The position numbers and the translations under genes are program-made. This document shows positions 1 to 9,495 of a stretch of DNA of 35,582 nucleotides, piece after piece. Each line of letters starts with the position of its first letter. Position 1 is the stretch's first letter. Source of the DNA: Candidatus Poseidoniales archaeon (GTDB lineage: Archaea; Thermoplasmatota; Poseidoniia; Poseidoniales; Thalassarchaeaceae); NCBI GenBank assembly GCA_028821675.1, contig JAPKFG010000005.1, positions 1 to 35,582 on the forward strand, in the 5' to 3' direction. The notes beneath the pieces were generated by a model, which had not been told where the DNA came from, searched no databases, and saw nothing but the letters and a program-made list of their open reading frames with translations.

Positions 1-1117
1 TTGCACGACCTCGCATGAGAACCCAACCCATCGCAGCACCTGTCATTCCAGTCCAAACTGCATGTCCCGGAATTGAACCAATCCCACGAATCAGAATGGT
101 CAATGGGTTTCCAAAAGTAAGCAAACCTATGTACATCAGATTCTCAAGAATGGCAAATCCTAGTCCCACGGTGAACCCAATTTGGAATCCATGTTTGGGA
201 GATTTTATTTTGGATGCAAAAAACCAGATGGCACCCGCTTTACACAGTTCTTCCCCAATTGGTGCAGAAATCACTGCCATCAATCGCTCCAGGCCCGTCA
301 AGGTGATGTCGGGTGCGAACAATAGGACAAATTCAGGGAAGATCCAACTGTTGATGAACAATGCAGGGAGTGCTGAAAAAATCCCTGCCATCAACCAAGC
401 CTCTGCATCGCGCCTTCGGGTGGGCAACCCAATTCTCTTGGTCGAGTGCGACCACCAACCCATGACTGGGATGCTGAATCCAATGATGATTGTTGGAATT
501 AACAGCAGAACGGCCATAATTTGGGCCCCTGTACCCCCAACGATGAGCATGTACCACAATCCGGATGAACACAATATTGTGACTGTGAAAATAATCCATG
601 CAATTGTACTTGAAGGAACATCCAACACTGAATCATCACGCATCAAATGACGATCCAAACGGGTGGGCATCGGTGTTTGCAGAGAACCAGTATGTGAGGT
701 GATGACGTGGAGTTGTTGACCATTTGAATCCGGCACTGCTCTTTCAAGCAAAACGGCTCGAGGACGCCGCATCGCAATAACCCCCAGCATCACTGGAATG
801 GCGCAAATCAAGGATACAACACCGTACAGCGGATCGCCGTATATGGCACTCATCCACCCATCTAAGATGAAAATTTCAAACAAAAATAGGAGAATAACCA
901 AGCCGACGATTCTCCCATACATCCGCCAAGGACGACTTGGTCTGGCCATTTGCAGATTGGACGGAGGTGGAGTCAATGGCACTGGCTCAGGGTGGATCAA
1001 CATCATTCCTTGAGGGACGGCCATTGTCGGAATTTGTGTTGGTGCAACAGGATTGCCGATAAAATGAGGACTTTGTGGCGTCCCCGGTTGCATGATTGAC
1101 GCTGTAAGAGGTAGCAT
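1..1117 (-). CDS. PrsW-like intramembrane metalloprotease, C-terminus cut by the window start
   Basis: Minus-strand frame read by hand (ATG at 1117, open to base 1, so not in the ORF track). Contains ...MAVISAPIGEELCKAGAIWFFASK... and ...GFTVGLGFAILENLMYIG..., matching the PrsW EExxK and FAxxEN motifs, plus several hydrophobic segments. Confidence 0.8.
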   Translation of the reverse strand, partial: MLPLTASIMQPGTPQSPHFIGNPVAPTQIPTMAVPQGMMLIHPEPVPLTPPPSNLQMARPSRPWRMYGRIVGLVILLFLFEIFILDGWMSAIYGDPLYGVVSLICAIPVMLGVIAMRRPRAVLLERAVPDSNGQQLHVITSHTGSLQTPMPTRLDRHLMRDDSVLDVPSSTIAWIIFTVTILCSSGLWYMLIVGGTGAQIMAVLLLIPTIIIGFSIPVMGWWSHSTKRIGLPTRRRDAEAWLMAGIFSALPALFINSWIFPEFVLLFAPDITLTGLERLMAVISAPIGEELCKAGAIWFFASKIKSPKHGFQIGFTVGLGFAILENLMYIGLLTFGNPLTILIRGIGSIPGHAVWTGMTGAAMGWVLMRGRA

Positions 1118-1227
1118 TTGAGGGTCCCGCTCAGTTCGCCCATCATTCAGGCGGCAGTGCCGCGAGCATCAAGTCATCATCACAGCAGGAAATCAAGCGA
1201 AGTGTTTCTTACTCAAGAGTTCTCTGC

Positions 1228-1437
1228 TCAATTCCCCAGCAATCCACCGCATTCAGTGCAGTAAATCTCACTGCGGGAATCATCTCTCTTCATCACCCAT
1301 CGACCACAATGTGGGCAAGGGGGTAAGCCGTGGCCGCTGTTTGGCTCTAACTTTCTCCGCCGCCACCTGCGAATGATCGGGATACGAGGCCAACCTCGCT
1401 TAGGTTTCCTGACCTTCGGCATGGCCCTGCCGTTCAA
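1228..1437 (-). CDS. small basic zinc-ribbon protein
   Basis: 69 aa; CPHCG...CTECGG paired CxxC motifs after an Arg/Lys-rich N-terminus. Confidence 0.5.
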   Translation of the reverse strand: MNGRAMPKVRKPKRGWPRIPIIRRWRRRKLEPNSGHGLPPCPHCGRWVMKRDDSRSEIYCTECGGLLGN

Positions 1438-1464
1438 CGCGTCATCTTTACGGTTTACGACGAA

Positions 1465-4116
1465 TCAGTTATGATTCCCGCCCCAATCTGCTTCTACGCT
1501 GAGGGCTTTAGACCTAATTGGGATGATTTTTCGGTAGACTGCCTCGGGTGCTCTTACTTCACCTTCGACTGTCAGCAGTGCCGCCAAGGGGATGCCGAAG
1601 TGAGTTTCATTCTCGACAAGAAGCGGTTCAAGGATGTCCCAATCAGCCGGCGTGAGTTCAGTGAAGTCACCACCGTTGAGTTGGCTGGAACTGACGCGAC
1701 CGTACGGGTCCCGAACGTAGATTGCGCCGCCACTGGACAGGCTGAACAGATTTCCACCTGGATACGGCGTTTCCATCGCATGAAGTTCTCCTTTGTCATC
1801 GTACTCGATTCCATTGATGATGACAAATCCTCCTCCATTTAGGGGATCTCCGGCCATGAATGACTCCGCGAGATAATCCAAGGCTGTTCCGTTAATCACC
1901 AACTTCGGGCTGCCGACACTGTTGATCATGGGCCGACCTGCCGCATTGCCGCGGATGAACAGTTTGCCACCCTTGGCCCCATATCCGTAACACTGGCCCA
2001 CGTCACCATGGACTACGGTGGTTCCTGCGTTGTGGATTTGACCAATCTGATCCTGTCCATTGCCGTGCATGTGTATGGTCATCCCATCGTTGCCACTGGC
2101 GAGATAATCACCAATACTTCCGTAGACATCGATTCGTACATCTCCTGTATTCATACCGAATCCATTTCCGATGAAGCGATGACCCTGACATAGAATCACA
2201 TGGAAATTACGCCAACCGTGTTGATGCAGACCAATGAGTTCGCGTGCGAGGCTCTCTTGTCCTTCGATTGGAAAAGGTCGAGCATCGATGACAATGGCCT
2301 GTTCAGCATTTTCTGGATCCGGTCTGTGACCTGGAACCTTTTGTGCGACAAAGTGTGAACAAGGTGCAGAACCACTGCCCATCAATATCTCTACCAAGGC
2401 ATCTTCGACATGATCCAACCACCGACTTCGGCGTAACTTTCCGGTCGCATAGTAGCGATCTAGAAGCAATTGTAGACATGTGATTGCTTCGCTACGACTG
2501 ATCTGTTGAGAATAGGTGTGGATTTCGGATAACATGGTCTTGGCTGCAGCCCAGTCCATCATCTGAAGGGCTTCGACACAGGCTTCGTATCGAGCCATTG
2601 CATCACCTTCTTCAGGCCAATTGACCTCACAGGTCATTGCTGAATCCATGATTGTGAAATCACCATCGGGGTGGGTGTTGACCAAACCACCGAACTTGTC
2701 GGTCATCACCAATTCAAAACCTCCATCCTCTTGCTTAGTCACATCGAACAGGAATGCACCGCCGTCGGTATAGGACCCTCCACGGGCATTCCAATAGCGA
2801 TCGCATCGACGCCAGAATCGACTGTCTTCAGCGGATAGACTTTCCATAACCGCATCAATCACTTGTTTCTCACTGGCGCAGAATGCAATCCCTACCTCGC
2901 CACGTTGGTAGGCGAATACTTGCGGTCTAAGCATACTGGTATCGGTGATTCCAATTAGGCGATGATGGCCTTTGCCAGCACCCTGAGCGATAATGAAGAA
3001 CCAAGGCCCATCCGGAGAGCCATGAATGTGCGTCTGTTGAATCGCTTCATACACCTTCTGTTTCTCTTCGGGCAACATGATGAAGTCGAGTTCACTGGTC
3101 GGGGCCAATGATTCAATCAGATATTCCATCGGATAGCCATAGACGCGATGATGTAAGTCGAATCCGAGCGCTGCAACTTCTGTATCTGTGAAGAACAAAG
3201 GTTCCATTCCGCGCTGAGCGAGATAGTCCTTGACAGAGACGTAGTTACTGAAATCCCCATTATGGACCAGCGCCACATCGATGCCTTGTCCAAAGGGATG
3301 CGCTCCACCAGGGTGAGTGACTCGACCGCGTGTGGGGTATCTGTGGTGCCCAATCCATACGTGAGAGGTGAACTCATCCAGACAGTAGTACTTGATGACA
3401 TCTTCAGCGTAGCCGACAATTTTGAGAATCAACATATCTCGGCCATGACTGAGGACAAATGCATCGGCACGCCCATCATGGGCATAGAATTCTAAATTGA
3501 GTTTGTGCGTATTTCGATACACATATTCGGAGTTGATAGCTTCCTCATCGTTGAAGTCACCCGGATTCATTCCAGTTTCCTTGAACATGTCAGCAATTCC
3601 AGATTCTGTCGGCCGAACCCAATAACAGGTCACATCAGGTGGGCAGACTTCCAAGGCAGGCAGACTCTTCCAATCTTCCAACACTGGGAGATCGAACGTA
3701 TGGACGACATCGAAGACAGAATCTATGTATTTCTCTTCCACTTCCTCGCGGAAGCCATCGTTCACCCAAGCAATGGCAATCAGGTAGGCATCCTCTAGAA
3801 CATCTTGTGTGGTACCGAACTGAGCGGGATCTAACCCGACCATAGCCACGCCTCCGCCTTTCCCATTGCCGCGGTTTCTCATTTGCTCCAGAGATTTGAA
3901 CAAGTGTCTTCCTGCAATCGGAATTTCACTGGCCAGACCAATAACTCCACAGCCACCTTCGGCTGCATCTGCATCATTCATCTCAATCTTTGGCAGCGAA
4001 TTTGTCAGTAATCTACGTGCTTGGACAATCGCTTCTGGGTTTGCGGGTACATCGCCTCGTGGTCTTCCGACCACATCGAGGTATTCCTTCGGTGTTCCGG
4101 GTAAATTCGCATGCAT
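1465..4116 (-). CDS. glutamate synthase-like protein: class II glutamine amidotransferase domain fused to GXGXG domain
   Basis: 883 aa; EGGCGVIG Ntn-type Cys after about 55 residues, VALVHNGDFSNY, WIGHHRYPTRG; C-terminal GXGXG beta-helix pattern (MHGNGQDQIGQIHNAGTTVVHGDVGQCYGYGAKGG). Starts within TGATG of the upstream ORF. Confidence 0.88.
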   Translation of the reverse strand: MHANLPGTPKEYLDVVGRPRGDVPANPEAIVQARRLLTNSLPKIEMNDADAAEGGCGVIGLASEIPIAGRHLFKSLEQMRNRGNGKGGGVAMVGLDPAQFGTTQDVLEDAYLIAIAWVNDGFREEVEEKYIDSVFDVVHTFDLPVLEDWKSLPALEVCPPDVTCYWVRPTESGIADMFKETGMNPGDFNDEEAINSEYVYRNTHKLNLEFYAHDGRADAFVLSHGRDMLILKIVGYAEDVIKYYCLDEFTSHVWIGHHRYPTRGRVTHPGGAHPFGQGIDVALVHNGDFSNYVSVKDYLAQRGMEPLFFTDTEVAALGFDLHHRVYGYPMEYLIESLAPTSELDFIMLPEEKQKVYEAIQQTHIHGSPDGPWFFIIAQGAGKGHHRLIGITDTSMLRPQVFAYQRGEVGIAFCASEKQVIDAVMESLSAEDSRFWRRCDRYWNARGGSYTDGGAFLFDVTKQEDGGFELVMTDKFGGLVNTHPDGDFTIMDSAMTCEVNWPEEGDAMARYEACVEALQMMDWAAAKTMLSEIHTYSQQISRSEAITCLQLLLDRYYATGKLRRSRWLDHVEDALVEILMGSGSAPCSHFVAQKVPGHRPDPENAEQAIVIDARPFPIEGQESLARELIGLHQHGWRNFHVILCQGHRFIGNGFGMNTGDVRIDVYGSIGDYLASGNDGMTIHMHGNGQDQIGQIHNAGTTVVHGDVGQCYGYGAKGGKLFIRGNAAGRPMINSVGSPKLVINGTALDYLAESFMAGDPLNGGGFVIINGIEYDDKGELHAMETPYPGGNLFSLSSGGAIYVRDPYGRVSSSQLNGGDFTELTPADWDILEPLLVENETHFGIPLAALLTVEGEVRAPEAVYRKIIPIRSKALSVEADWGGNHN

Positions 4117-5447
4117 CAGGCCTCACCTCCAGCAATGTATCGCAATAGATCGGTCCGTCCACGCAATTCTCCGATATTGGACAAACCAAGTTGACGAAGA
4201 ATTTCCTTCATTCGCTTGGCCAAGGCGGTGTAATACTTGTCCAATCGGTCCGCACCCCATGCCTGCTGAACCCATTCTTGAAGTTCTGTATCTGTGGTGG
4301 TCAAACCCCATGGACAACCGCGTCCACTCGGTCCACCCTCACAGTTGGAACAACGGGTGCAACCCATGGCGACCAAATCACTGGTCCCAAGAACACAACC
4401 ATCAGCGCCCAATGCGATTGCTTTGGCCATATCATCGGCTGTTCTAACACCTCCACTCGCAATCAAGGTGACATTGTCCCGTATTCCTTCCATTTGCATG
4501 AATTTGTGAACCTTGGGAATCGCTAATTCAATCGGCATGGCTATGTTCTTCTTGGCAATCTCTGGAGCAGCGCCAGTGCCTCCAAATCCTCCATCGAGAT
4601 GAATGATGTGAGCCCCAGCATAGTAGGAACCAACAGCAACCATGTCCACATCGTGAGGTGTGCTGACCTTGACCGACATCATCGCAGTGGGATTGATGGT
4701 TTTGACCCAATCCAGATGCTTCATGTGATCTTCAACAGAATAGGTCGAGTGAAAGGGGAAGGGGCTGAACAAACTGACAAACGGGACGCTACCCCGCATC
4801 TTGGCCACCTCTTCTCCAGCCTTCGTCGCCAGAAGGTGTCCACCCAGTCCCGGCTTTGCACCTTGTGCATACTTGAATTCGATAATCGGTGCAGCTTGAA
4901 TTGACTTCTCCTCGACACCAAAGTATCCTGTGGCAACCTGTGTGATGACATTGTCTGCACACTCATACAGTTCGGATGGATAACCTCCTTCACCCGTTGA
5001 CATCAGTGTATTCCACTTCTTGGCATTGAGGGCACGCGACATCATCACATTGACTGAGACTGAACCGTAGGACATGCCACCGCCATACCACGGTACATCG
5101 ATGGTTCGCTTGTTTCGCTCATCTCCACGTCGATTCAACTCAAGCGTGATATCGACTTCGGCATCTGCAGCAAGTTGTTGTTCTTCGGGTAATTCCTTGA
5201 ACGCCAATCTGTCAAAACCACCGCCACTTTTCCCCGTTTTGTAGTTAAGGTGATCTGGACATTCTCCGGTTTCAGCCATGTACCATGCGCTGGCAATCAA
5301 TTCGTCAGTCCATCGTGCATCACCCAGAGCGGTGGGCAATTCATAGGGCGTGTCAGGGAAGGCACGCTGATGAAATCCATCATGCATCAGGTGTTGCGTT
5401 TTTTCCAACAACTTCGGGCTCGGCTTTGGCCATTCCTTCTTCGCCAT
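4116..5447 (-). CDS. FMN-binding glutamate synthase domain protein with Fe-S cysteines
   Basis: 443 aa; MSYGSVSVNVMMSRAL, IIHLDGGFGGTGAAPE, IASGGVRTADDMAKAIALGADGC, then CTRCSNCEGGPSGRGCPWG cluster motif. Confidence 0.9.
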   Translation of the reverse strand: MAKKEWPKPSPKLLEKTQHLMHDGFHQRAFPDTPYELPTALGDARWTDELIASAWYMAETGECPDHLNYKTGKSGGGFDRLAFKELPEEQQLAADAEVDITLELNRRGDERNKRTIDVPWYGGGMSYGSVSVNVMMSRALNAKKWNTLMSTGEGGYPSELYECADNVITQVATGYFGVEEKSIQAAPIIEFKYAQGAKPGLGGHLLATKAGEEVAKMRGSVPFVSLFSPFPFHSTYSVEDHMKHLDWVKTINPTAMMSVKVSTPHDVDMVAVGSYYAGAHIIHLDGGFGGTGAAPEIAKKNIAMPIELAIPKVHKFMQMEGIRDNVTLIASGGVRTADDMAKAIALGADGCVLGTSDLVAMGCTRCSNCEGGPSGRGCPWGLTTTDTELQEWVQQAWGADRLDKYYTALAKRMKEILRQLGLSNIGELRGRTDLLRYIAGGEA

Positions 5448-6949
5448 TAGTGCTCACCTCCAGGGAATCCTTCGATATCACCGAAGGCTTCTGCCTCCAA
5501 GTGACCACACCACATAGCTCGACCAGTCTCCCCTCGAAGACGTCGAACTTCGCGAATACCCATGGCCCCTAGAATTTCTAGCAGTTGGTCACGCCATGAG
5601 CAAGACAGATTGATAATTCGTTGCACGCCCCATCCTTTGTCTAAATTTGAAGGCAATTTGACCGCCGCAGCACCGCGGGTTTTGGTGTCTCCAGTCAAGC
5701 GCGCCTGCATGGCTATGAGAAGTGGATAATCTAGGCCCACTGCGTCCATTCCGGTGATGATGGCCTTGGGCAGATGATCCGCACCCGCAATGCCACCGGT
5801 TCCAATCAGCGTGACCTCATCTCGGCAACCTTTGTCGACCAAGGCGAAGTGTGCTTCTTGGTAGAGATCCATAACAAATCGTCCATCGTCAGCCACACCA
5901 TGGTGGTCGGTGATTAGATGGATGATGGAGACTCCATTGTCGACCATTTCCATTAGCGTACTCATCCAATCCCCAGCCAATGGCAACTGGATAGAGACTA
6001 GCAGTGGGTGTTCCTTGACTTGATTCCAGGCCGTCAAGTTCCACGAGGACATCTCTACCATTCGGGTTCCCTTGGCATGACTTTCGATATTGCCGATTTG
6101 TCCTGGTGCGATGATTGGCACCACATGTGGACCGGCAAGACCCTGATTGGTGACAGTATTCTCAGGAAGAAACAGCAGTGTGTCCACCTTGTCTGCGGCC
6201 TCTGCTAGAATCTCCGGTACGATTCCAGTGGCCACCGAATCGGGCGGAGGGGAATAGAAGAAGGGAACTTGGATGGTCATCATCTTGGGGGCTTCCAACA
6301 AGCCGCCATCTGCACCGAACTTGAGGCGCATTGGTTTGGATCCTAGATCGACACTGGTTCCGATTAGTTCACGGCCATGAATCCCATCACGACTGGGCCG
6401 AACAATCTCCGACATATCGGTGAACATCTGGTCGAAACCCGGGCCTCCAAATCGCCCACGATAACCTTGGCCGCGAACCGGAACGGACCCTTTTCGAGAT
6501 TCTTCATCGATAGTTGCAATATGTTTGCTTGTGAGATAAGAATCACCTAATTCGGCAAGTTCCTTGTTGTGAGTGACCGTGACAAACTCCGGATGTTGTA
6601 CTTCACATCGAAGACAACCGACACAAAGATCTGGACGAGGTGCAAATCCACCCACTGGGCCACTGAACACACCATATGTACAGGGTCGACTGAAGACGAC
6701 ATCCCAGTGCCCGAAATATTTGAAGAACTCCTTGAAGAGCAGTTTGGCCAATCCAATTTTTCCAACCTTCACATTGAACCGGCGTGGGTACTTATTGCGA
6801 TTTTCAGTTTCCACTGCATCGATGTTGTATCGATGGTAGGTGTCCGCAAGTTTTCGATTCAATCGAGCCTGCTCTGCGACTGGCAATTGTATTGTCACTG
6901 ACCCCTCGACCATGTTATCACTTGTCTCTTGAAAATCCGCCGCTAGCAT
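5447..6949 (-). CDS. divergent glutamate synthase-related FMN-barrel paralog with N-terminal CxxCxxC motif
   Basis: 500 aa; CVGCLRCEVQHPEF near the N-terminus; TIM-barrel-like segments (GVSIIHLITDHHGVADDG, VTLIGTGGIAGADHLPKAIITGMDAVGLDYP) similar to the downstream 443-aa protein. TAATG overlap with the next gene. Confidence 0.75.
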   Translation of the reverse strand: MLAADFQETSDNMVEGSVTIQLPVAEQARLNRKLADTYHRYNIDAVETENRNKYPRRFNVKVGKIGLAKLLFKEFFKYFGHWDVVFSRPCTYGVFSGPVGGFAPRPDLCVGCLRCEVQHPEFVTVTHNKELAELGDSYLTSKHIATIDEESRKGSVPVRGQGYRGRFGGPGFDQMFTDMSEIVRPSRDGIHGRELIGTSVDLGSKPMRLKFGADGGLLEAPKMMTIQVPFFYSPPPDSVATGIVPEILAEAADKVDTLLFLPENTVTNQGLAGPHVVPIIAPGQIGNIESHAKGTRMVEMSSWNLTAWNQVKEHPLLVSIQLPLAGDWMSTLMEMVDNGVSIIHLITDHHGVADDGRFVMDLYQEAHFALVDKGCRDEVTLIGTGGIAGADHLPKAIITGMDAVGLDYPLLIAMQARLTGDTKTRGAAAVKLPSNLDKGWGVQRIINLSCSWRDQLLEILGAMGIREVRRLRGETGRAMWCGHLEAEAFGDIEGFPGGEH

Positions 6950-6955
6950 TGCCGC

Positions 6956-6970
6956 GCCCCCTACGGGGGC
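6956..6970 (-). promoter_or_regulatory. 5'-leader hairpin GCCCCC-GTA-GGGGGC (minus strand) just upstream of the 500-aa ORF start
   Basis: Perfect 6-bp inverted repeat with 3-nt loop, 6 nt before the ATG at 6949. Confidence 0.7.
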
Positions 6971-7046
6971 ACGGGTTTGGACGACCCTTCTTAATCATTC
7001 ATAATCCGCAAGGCTCATTTTCACAATAAAAAACGAACATTCTGGG

Positions 7047-7093
7047 CATTCGAACAGAAATTAACATTTTTATTATTCATTTGAACAGAAATA
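7047..7093. repeat. two copies of CATTYGAACAGAAAT spaced 31 bp in an AT-rich intergenic region
   Basis: CATTCGAACAGAAATT at 7047-7062 and CATTTGAACAGAAATA at 7078-7093. Confidence 0.7.
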
Positions 7094-7118
7094 TTGAATT
7101 TTATGGAACATTCGGAAT

Positions 7119-8597
7119 TCACTCTGATTCACCTATTGAAACCCAAGCATGACTGGGAGTTGAATCGATCCAACTTCGGCCATCCCACTTCAAACGGGCG
7201 AGCCGGTGGAAAACCCAGCCGGTCATCCATAGTGAAGGCATACTCATGATGAGCGAGGTTGTCACCAAATCGTCAAGACTGTATTCCACGGTGATGTGAA
7301 CTTCAACAACTCCTTGTGCAGTATCGTTGAGGTGGACAATGGCCAAATGCCACAGTTCAGGTTCCTCGATTAAGAATGAATGAGTCTCACCCGGTGATAC
7401 CGTAATTGCTTGACCTTCGAGTTTATCCCATTGAATATCCCCTTCTCCCATCGATTTGGCGGCTTGTTCCAATTCAATGATGACAACATGGACGGGCTCT
7501 TCTTCATCCATATTTGTTAGAATGAATGTCGCATAATCTCCATCCTCCATCTCTTGGATGATATCATGATTTGAATCTCCAGGGCCCAATCGCATAGACG
7601 CTCGCTCATCCAAGGTCTCCGCCTGATAGGTCATGGCCGCCATCAATATTCCAACCATCAGCAGCACGACGATGCCTTCAACCACAGCATGACGACTCGC
7701 TTTTAGTCGGGTGAAACCCTTGAATGTGGCACCAAATCCATTGCGTAATCTCGGTTGAATGTGATGGATGAACAGCGCACCAACTCCACCAATAAGAATG
7801 CCCAAAGGAATGTCGACAATCCAATGAATTCCAAGGTACAGAATCGAGAAGGCGAACAAGACGGTATTCCAGAAGATGAATTGATGGTATCGTCGGTGTT
7901 TCCAATCCTTGAGTTCAATGCCCTTTTCACGCATATGCAACCAGTTTAGAGCCAATATTCCAAAGGGAATTGCAATGTGCAGGCTCGGCACAGAATTGTC
8001 GAGTGGATCATGGCTGGCATAGAAAACGGCGTACCACGAATCCTGATACAGCAAGGAATCCATTCCGGGGATGTAGGTACTGGTGACTTCGACATTGAAG
8101 AACAAGTAATACGGAACCGCAAGTGCGTAGATTAGAAGATAGTTCAGCGTTACTTTGTCGGTCAAATCTCTTTCGCCGGTATACATGTAGTAAATCGTTG
8201 TGACATAGATTAGGAAGAGATAGATGAATAGATAATGGAAATTGAGAATTTCAGTAAACATCGCATGCTCAAATGTGTTCTGAATCCACAGTACGAATTC
8301 ACCTTCAAATCCATGGACCCAATCTGTGTAATGTCCAGTGCTGGTTTTGATGGGTTCATTGAGTTTATCAGTTAATTTCTTCCATACAATGATGAGCAGA
8401 TATCCGCTGATATGCAGGTAGTATCTATGTTTCTTAACTTCTGAATAGACACGATTCATCGGCACCCTGGTATCTGTCTGGTTTCGAGTAAAGTACCAGC
8501 ACAACAGTGGCGTGAGAACGAGGATGATGGACATCATGGTCCAATAAGGGCCGTATGGGACATCCATGGACGCGTGCCTTGCCACCCCGTTCATCAT
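7119..8597 (-). CDS. PAP2-superfamily integral membrane phosphatase/transferase-like protein
   Basis: SVPSLHIAIPFGI and LGIHWIVDIPLGILIGG match the PAP2 SxxH and HxxxD motifs; many TM segments. The track start at 8669 lies inside a tRNA gene, so an internal start (8597, 8594 or 8567) is preferred. Confidence 0.8.
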   Translation of the reverse strand: MMNGVARHASMDVPYGPYWTMMSIILVLTPLLCWYFTRNQTDTRVPMNRVYSEVKKHRYYLHISGYLLIIVWKKLTDKLNEPIKTSTGHYTDWVHGFEGEFVLWIQNTFEHAMFTEILNFHYLFIYLFLIYVTTIYYMYTGERDLTDKVTLNYLLIYALAVPYYLFFNVEVTSTYIPGMDSLLYQDSWYAVFYASHDPLDNSVPSLHIAIPFGILALNWLHMREKGIELKDWKHRRYHQFIFWNTVLFAFSILYLGIHWIVDIPLGILIGGVGALFIHHIQPRLRNGFGATFKGFTRLKASRHAVVEGIVVLLMVGILMAAMTYQAETLDERASMRLGPGDSNHDIIQEMEDGDYATFILTNMDEEEPVHVVIIELEQAAKSMGEGDIQWDKLEGQAITVSPGETHSFLIEEPELWHLAIVHLNDTAQGVVEVHITVEYSLDDLVTTSLIMSMPSLWMTGWVFHRLARLKWDGRSWIDSTPSHAWVSIGESE

Positions 8598-8624
8598 CTC
8601 TCCGCATTCCAGCAGTCGAATAGT

Positions 8625-8700
8625 TGGTGGACGCTGGGGGATTTGAACCCCCGGCCTCTTGAGTGCCACTCAAGCGATCTTCCAGCTGATCTAAGCGCCC
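8625..8700 (-). tRNA. tRNA-Ala(GGC), 3' CCA encoded
   Basis: Minus strand GGGCGCTTAGATCAGCTGGAAGATCGCTTGAGTGGCACTCAAGAGGCCGGGGGTTCAAATCCCCCAGCGTCCACCA; cloverleaf folds, anticodon GGC, G3:U70 present. Confidence 0.95.
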
Positions 8701-8779
8701 ATTTACATCCAAGCAGGCTTGATTGCGCCCCGACGACCAGCCCCGCTCATTTAAGCCTCTCCAACCTGTCACGAAGAGC

Positions 8780-9358
8780 ATGGCGGGCAGTGCTTTTGGT
8801 GACCAATTGACCCGCTATGTGTCAGCGACAGCCACCGCCAGAACTGTGCCGGACACTGCACCAGAAATCCCTGAAGGAATGCTTGAAACAATTTCGACAA
8901 TCGTCTCTGCAGACGAGGCCCCTTTCCTTTCTCACCTCGCGCGCGTGCGCGTGGAATGGCTTGAAATGGAAGCCGACCGACTTGGAAATACTTGCTTTGA
9001 GATGCGACCACACGAGATTGAAGCCCGAAAGCGACAACATCTCCCCCCGGGTCCTGTGACCATCGGACTTCACCCGATTCTTGCCGAGGATGATCTGCTA
9101 TTTTCACATACATTGGCCCACGAATTGCTACATGCGGCAGGAATGACTGAACATGATGAGCGCCACTCAGACTTGGTCAACGTGATTGCACCCAGTCCTA
9201 AATTGTCTGAAAGTCCACTACTGCAAGACATTCGAAACCAAGCCTTGAACCAACAAGAGGTCAAAGATTGGACATGTGGCCATTGCGAATTTGTTTGGGG
9301 TCGAACCACGGTCAAAGCCCCATCTCGATGCCCGAAGTGTGCCCGTCCATTCAAGTGA
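8780..9358 (+). CDS. SprT-like zincin with C-terminal zinc ribbon
   Basis: LAHELLHAAGMTEHDERH (HExxH plus downstream His) and C-terminal CGHC...CPKC. ORF track start is 8723; the Met at 8780 is preferred. Confidence 0.65.
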   Translation: MAGSAFGDQLTRYVSATATARTVPDTAPEIPEGMLETISTIVSADEAPFLSHLARVRVEWLEMEADRLGNTCFEMRPHEIEARKRQHLPPGPVTIGLHPILAEDDLLFSHTLAHELLHAAGMTEHDERHSDLVNVIAPSPKLSESPLLQDIRNQALNQQEVKDWTCGHCEFVWGRTTVKAPSRCPKCARPFK

Positions 9359-9392
9359 ACTTCATGAAGGGCCAGCGACCGCGCTAGGTTAC

Positions 9393-9466
9393 GGGCGATT
9401 AGTGTAGCTTGGATATCACCTTGGATTTCTAATCCGAGAACACGGGTTCGAATCCTGTATCGCCCA
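9393..9466 (+). tRNA. tRNA-Arg(TCT)
   Basis: GGGCGATTAGTGTAGCTTGGATATCACCTTGGATTTCTAATCCGAGAACACGGGTTCGAATCCTGTATCGCCCA; acceptor, anticodon and T stems pair; anticodon TCT. Confidence 0.95.
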
Positions 9467-9495
9467 CTCATCATCTTCGTAGTGACCCGATTTCC

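Noticed and set aside
15-650. 211-aa plus-strand ORF
   Set aside because: Antisense to the PrsW-like minus-strand frame, which has recognisable family motifs and TM segments; the plus-strand translation has no domain features.
1151-1163. GCGGCAGTGCCGC inverted repeat upstream of the PrsW-like gene as a member of the GTA-hairpin family
   Set aside because: Shorter stem, loop is ACT on the sense strand, and it lies 34 nt from the ATG; not close enough to the shared pattern.
8434-8781. 115-aa minus-strand ORF
   Set aside because: Runs through the tRNA-Ala gene and overlaps the PAP2 gene in another frame; the peptide contains a typical read-through of tRNA sequence.
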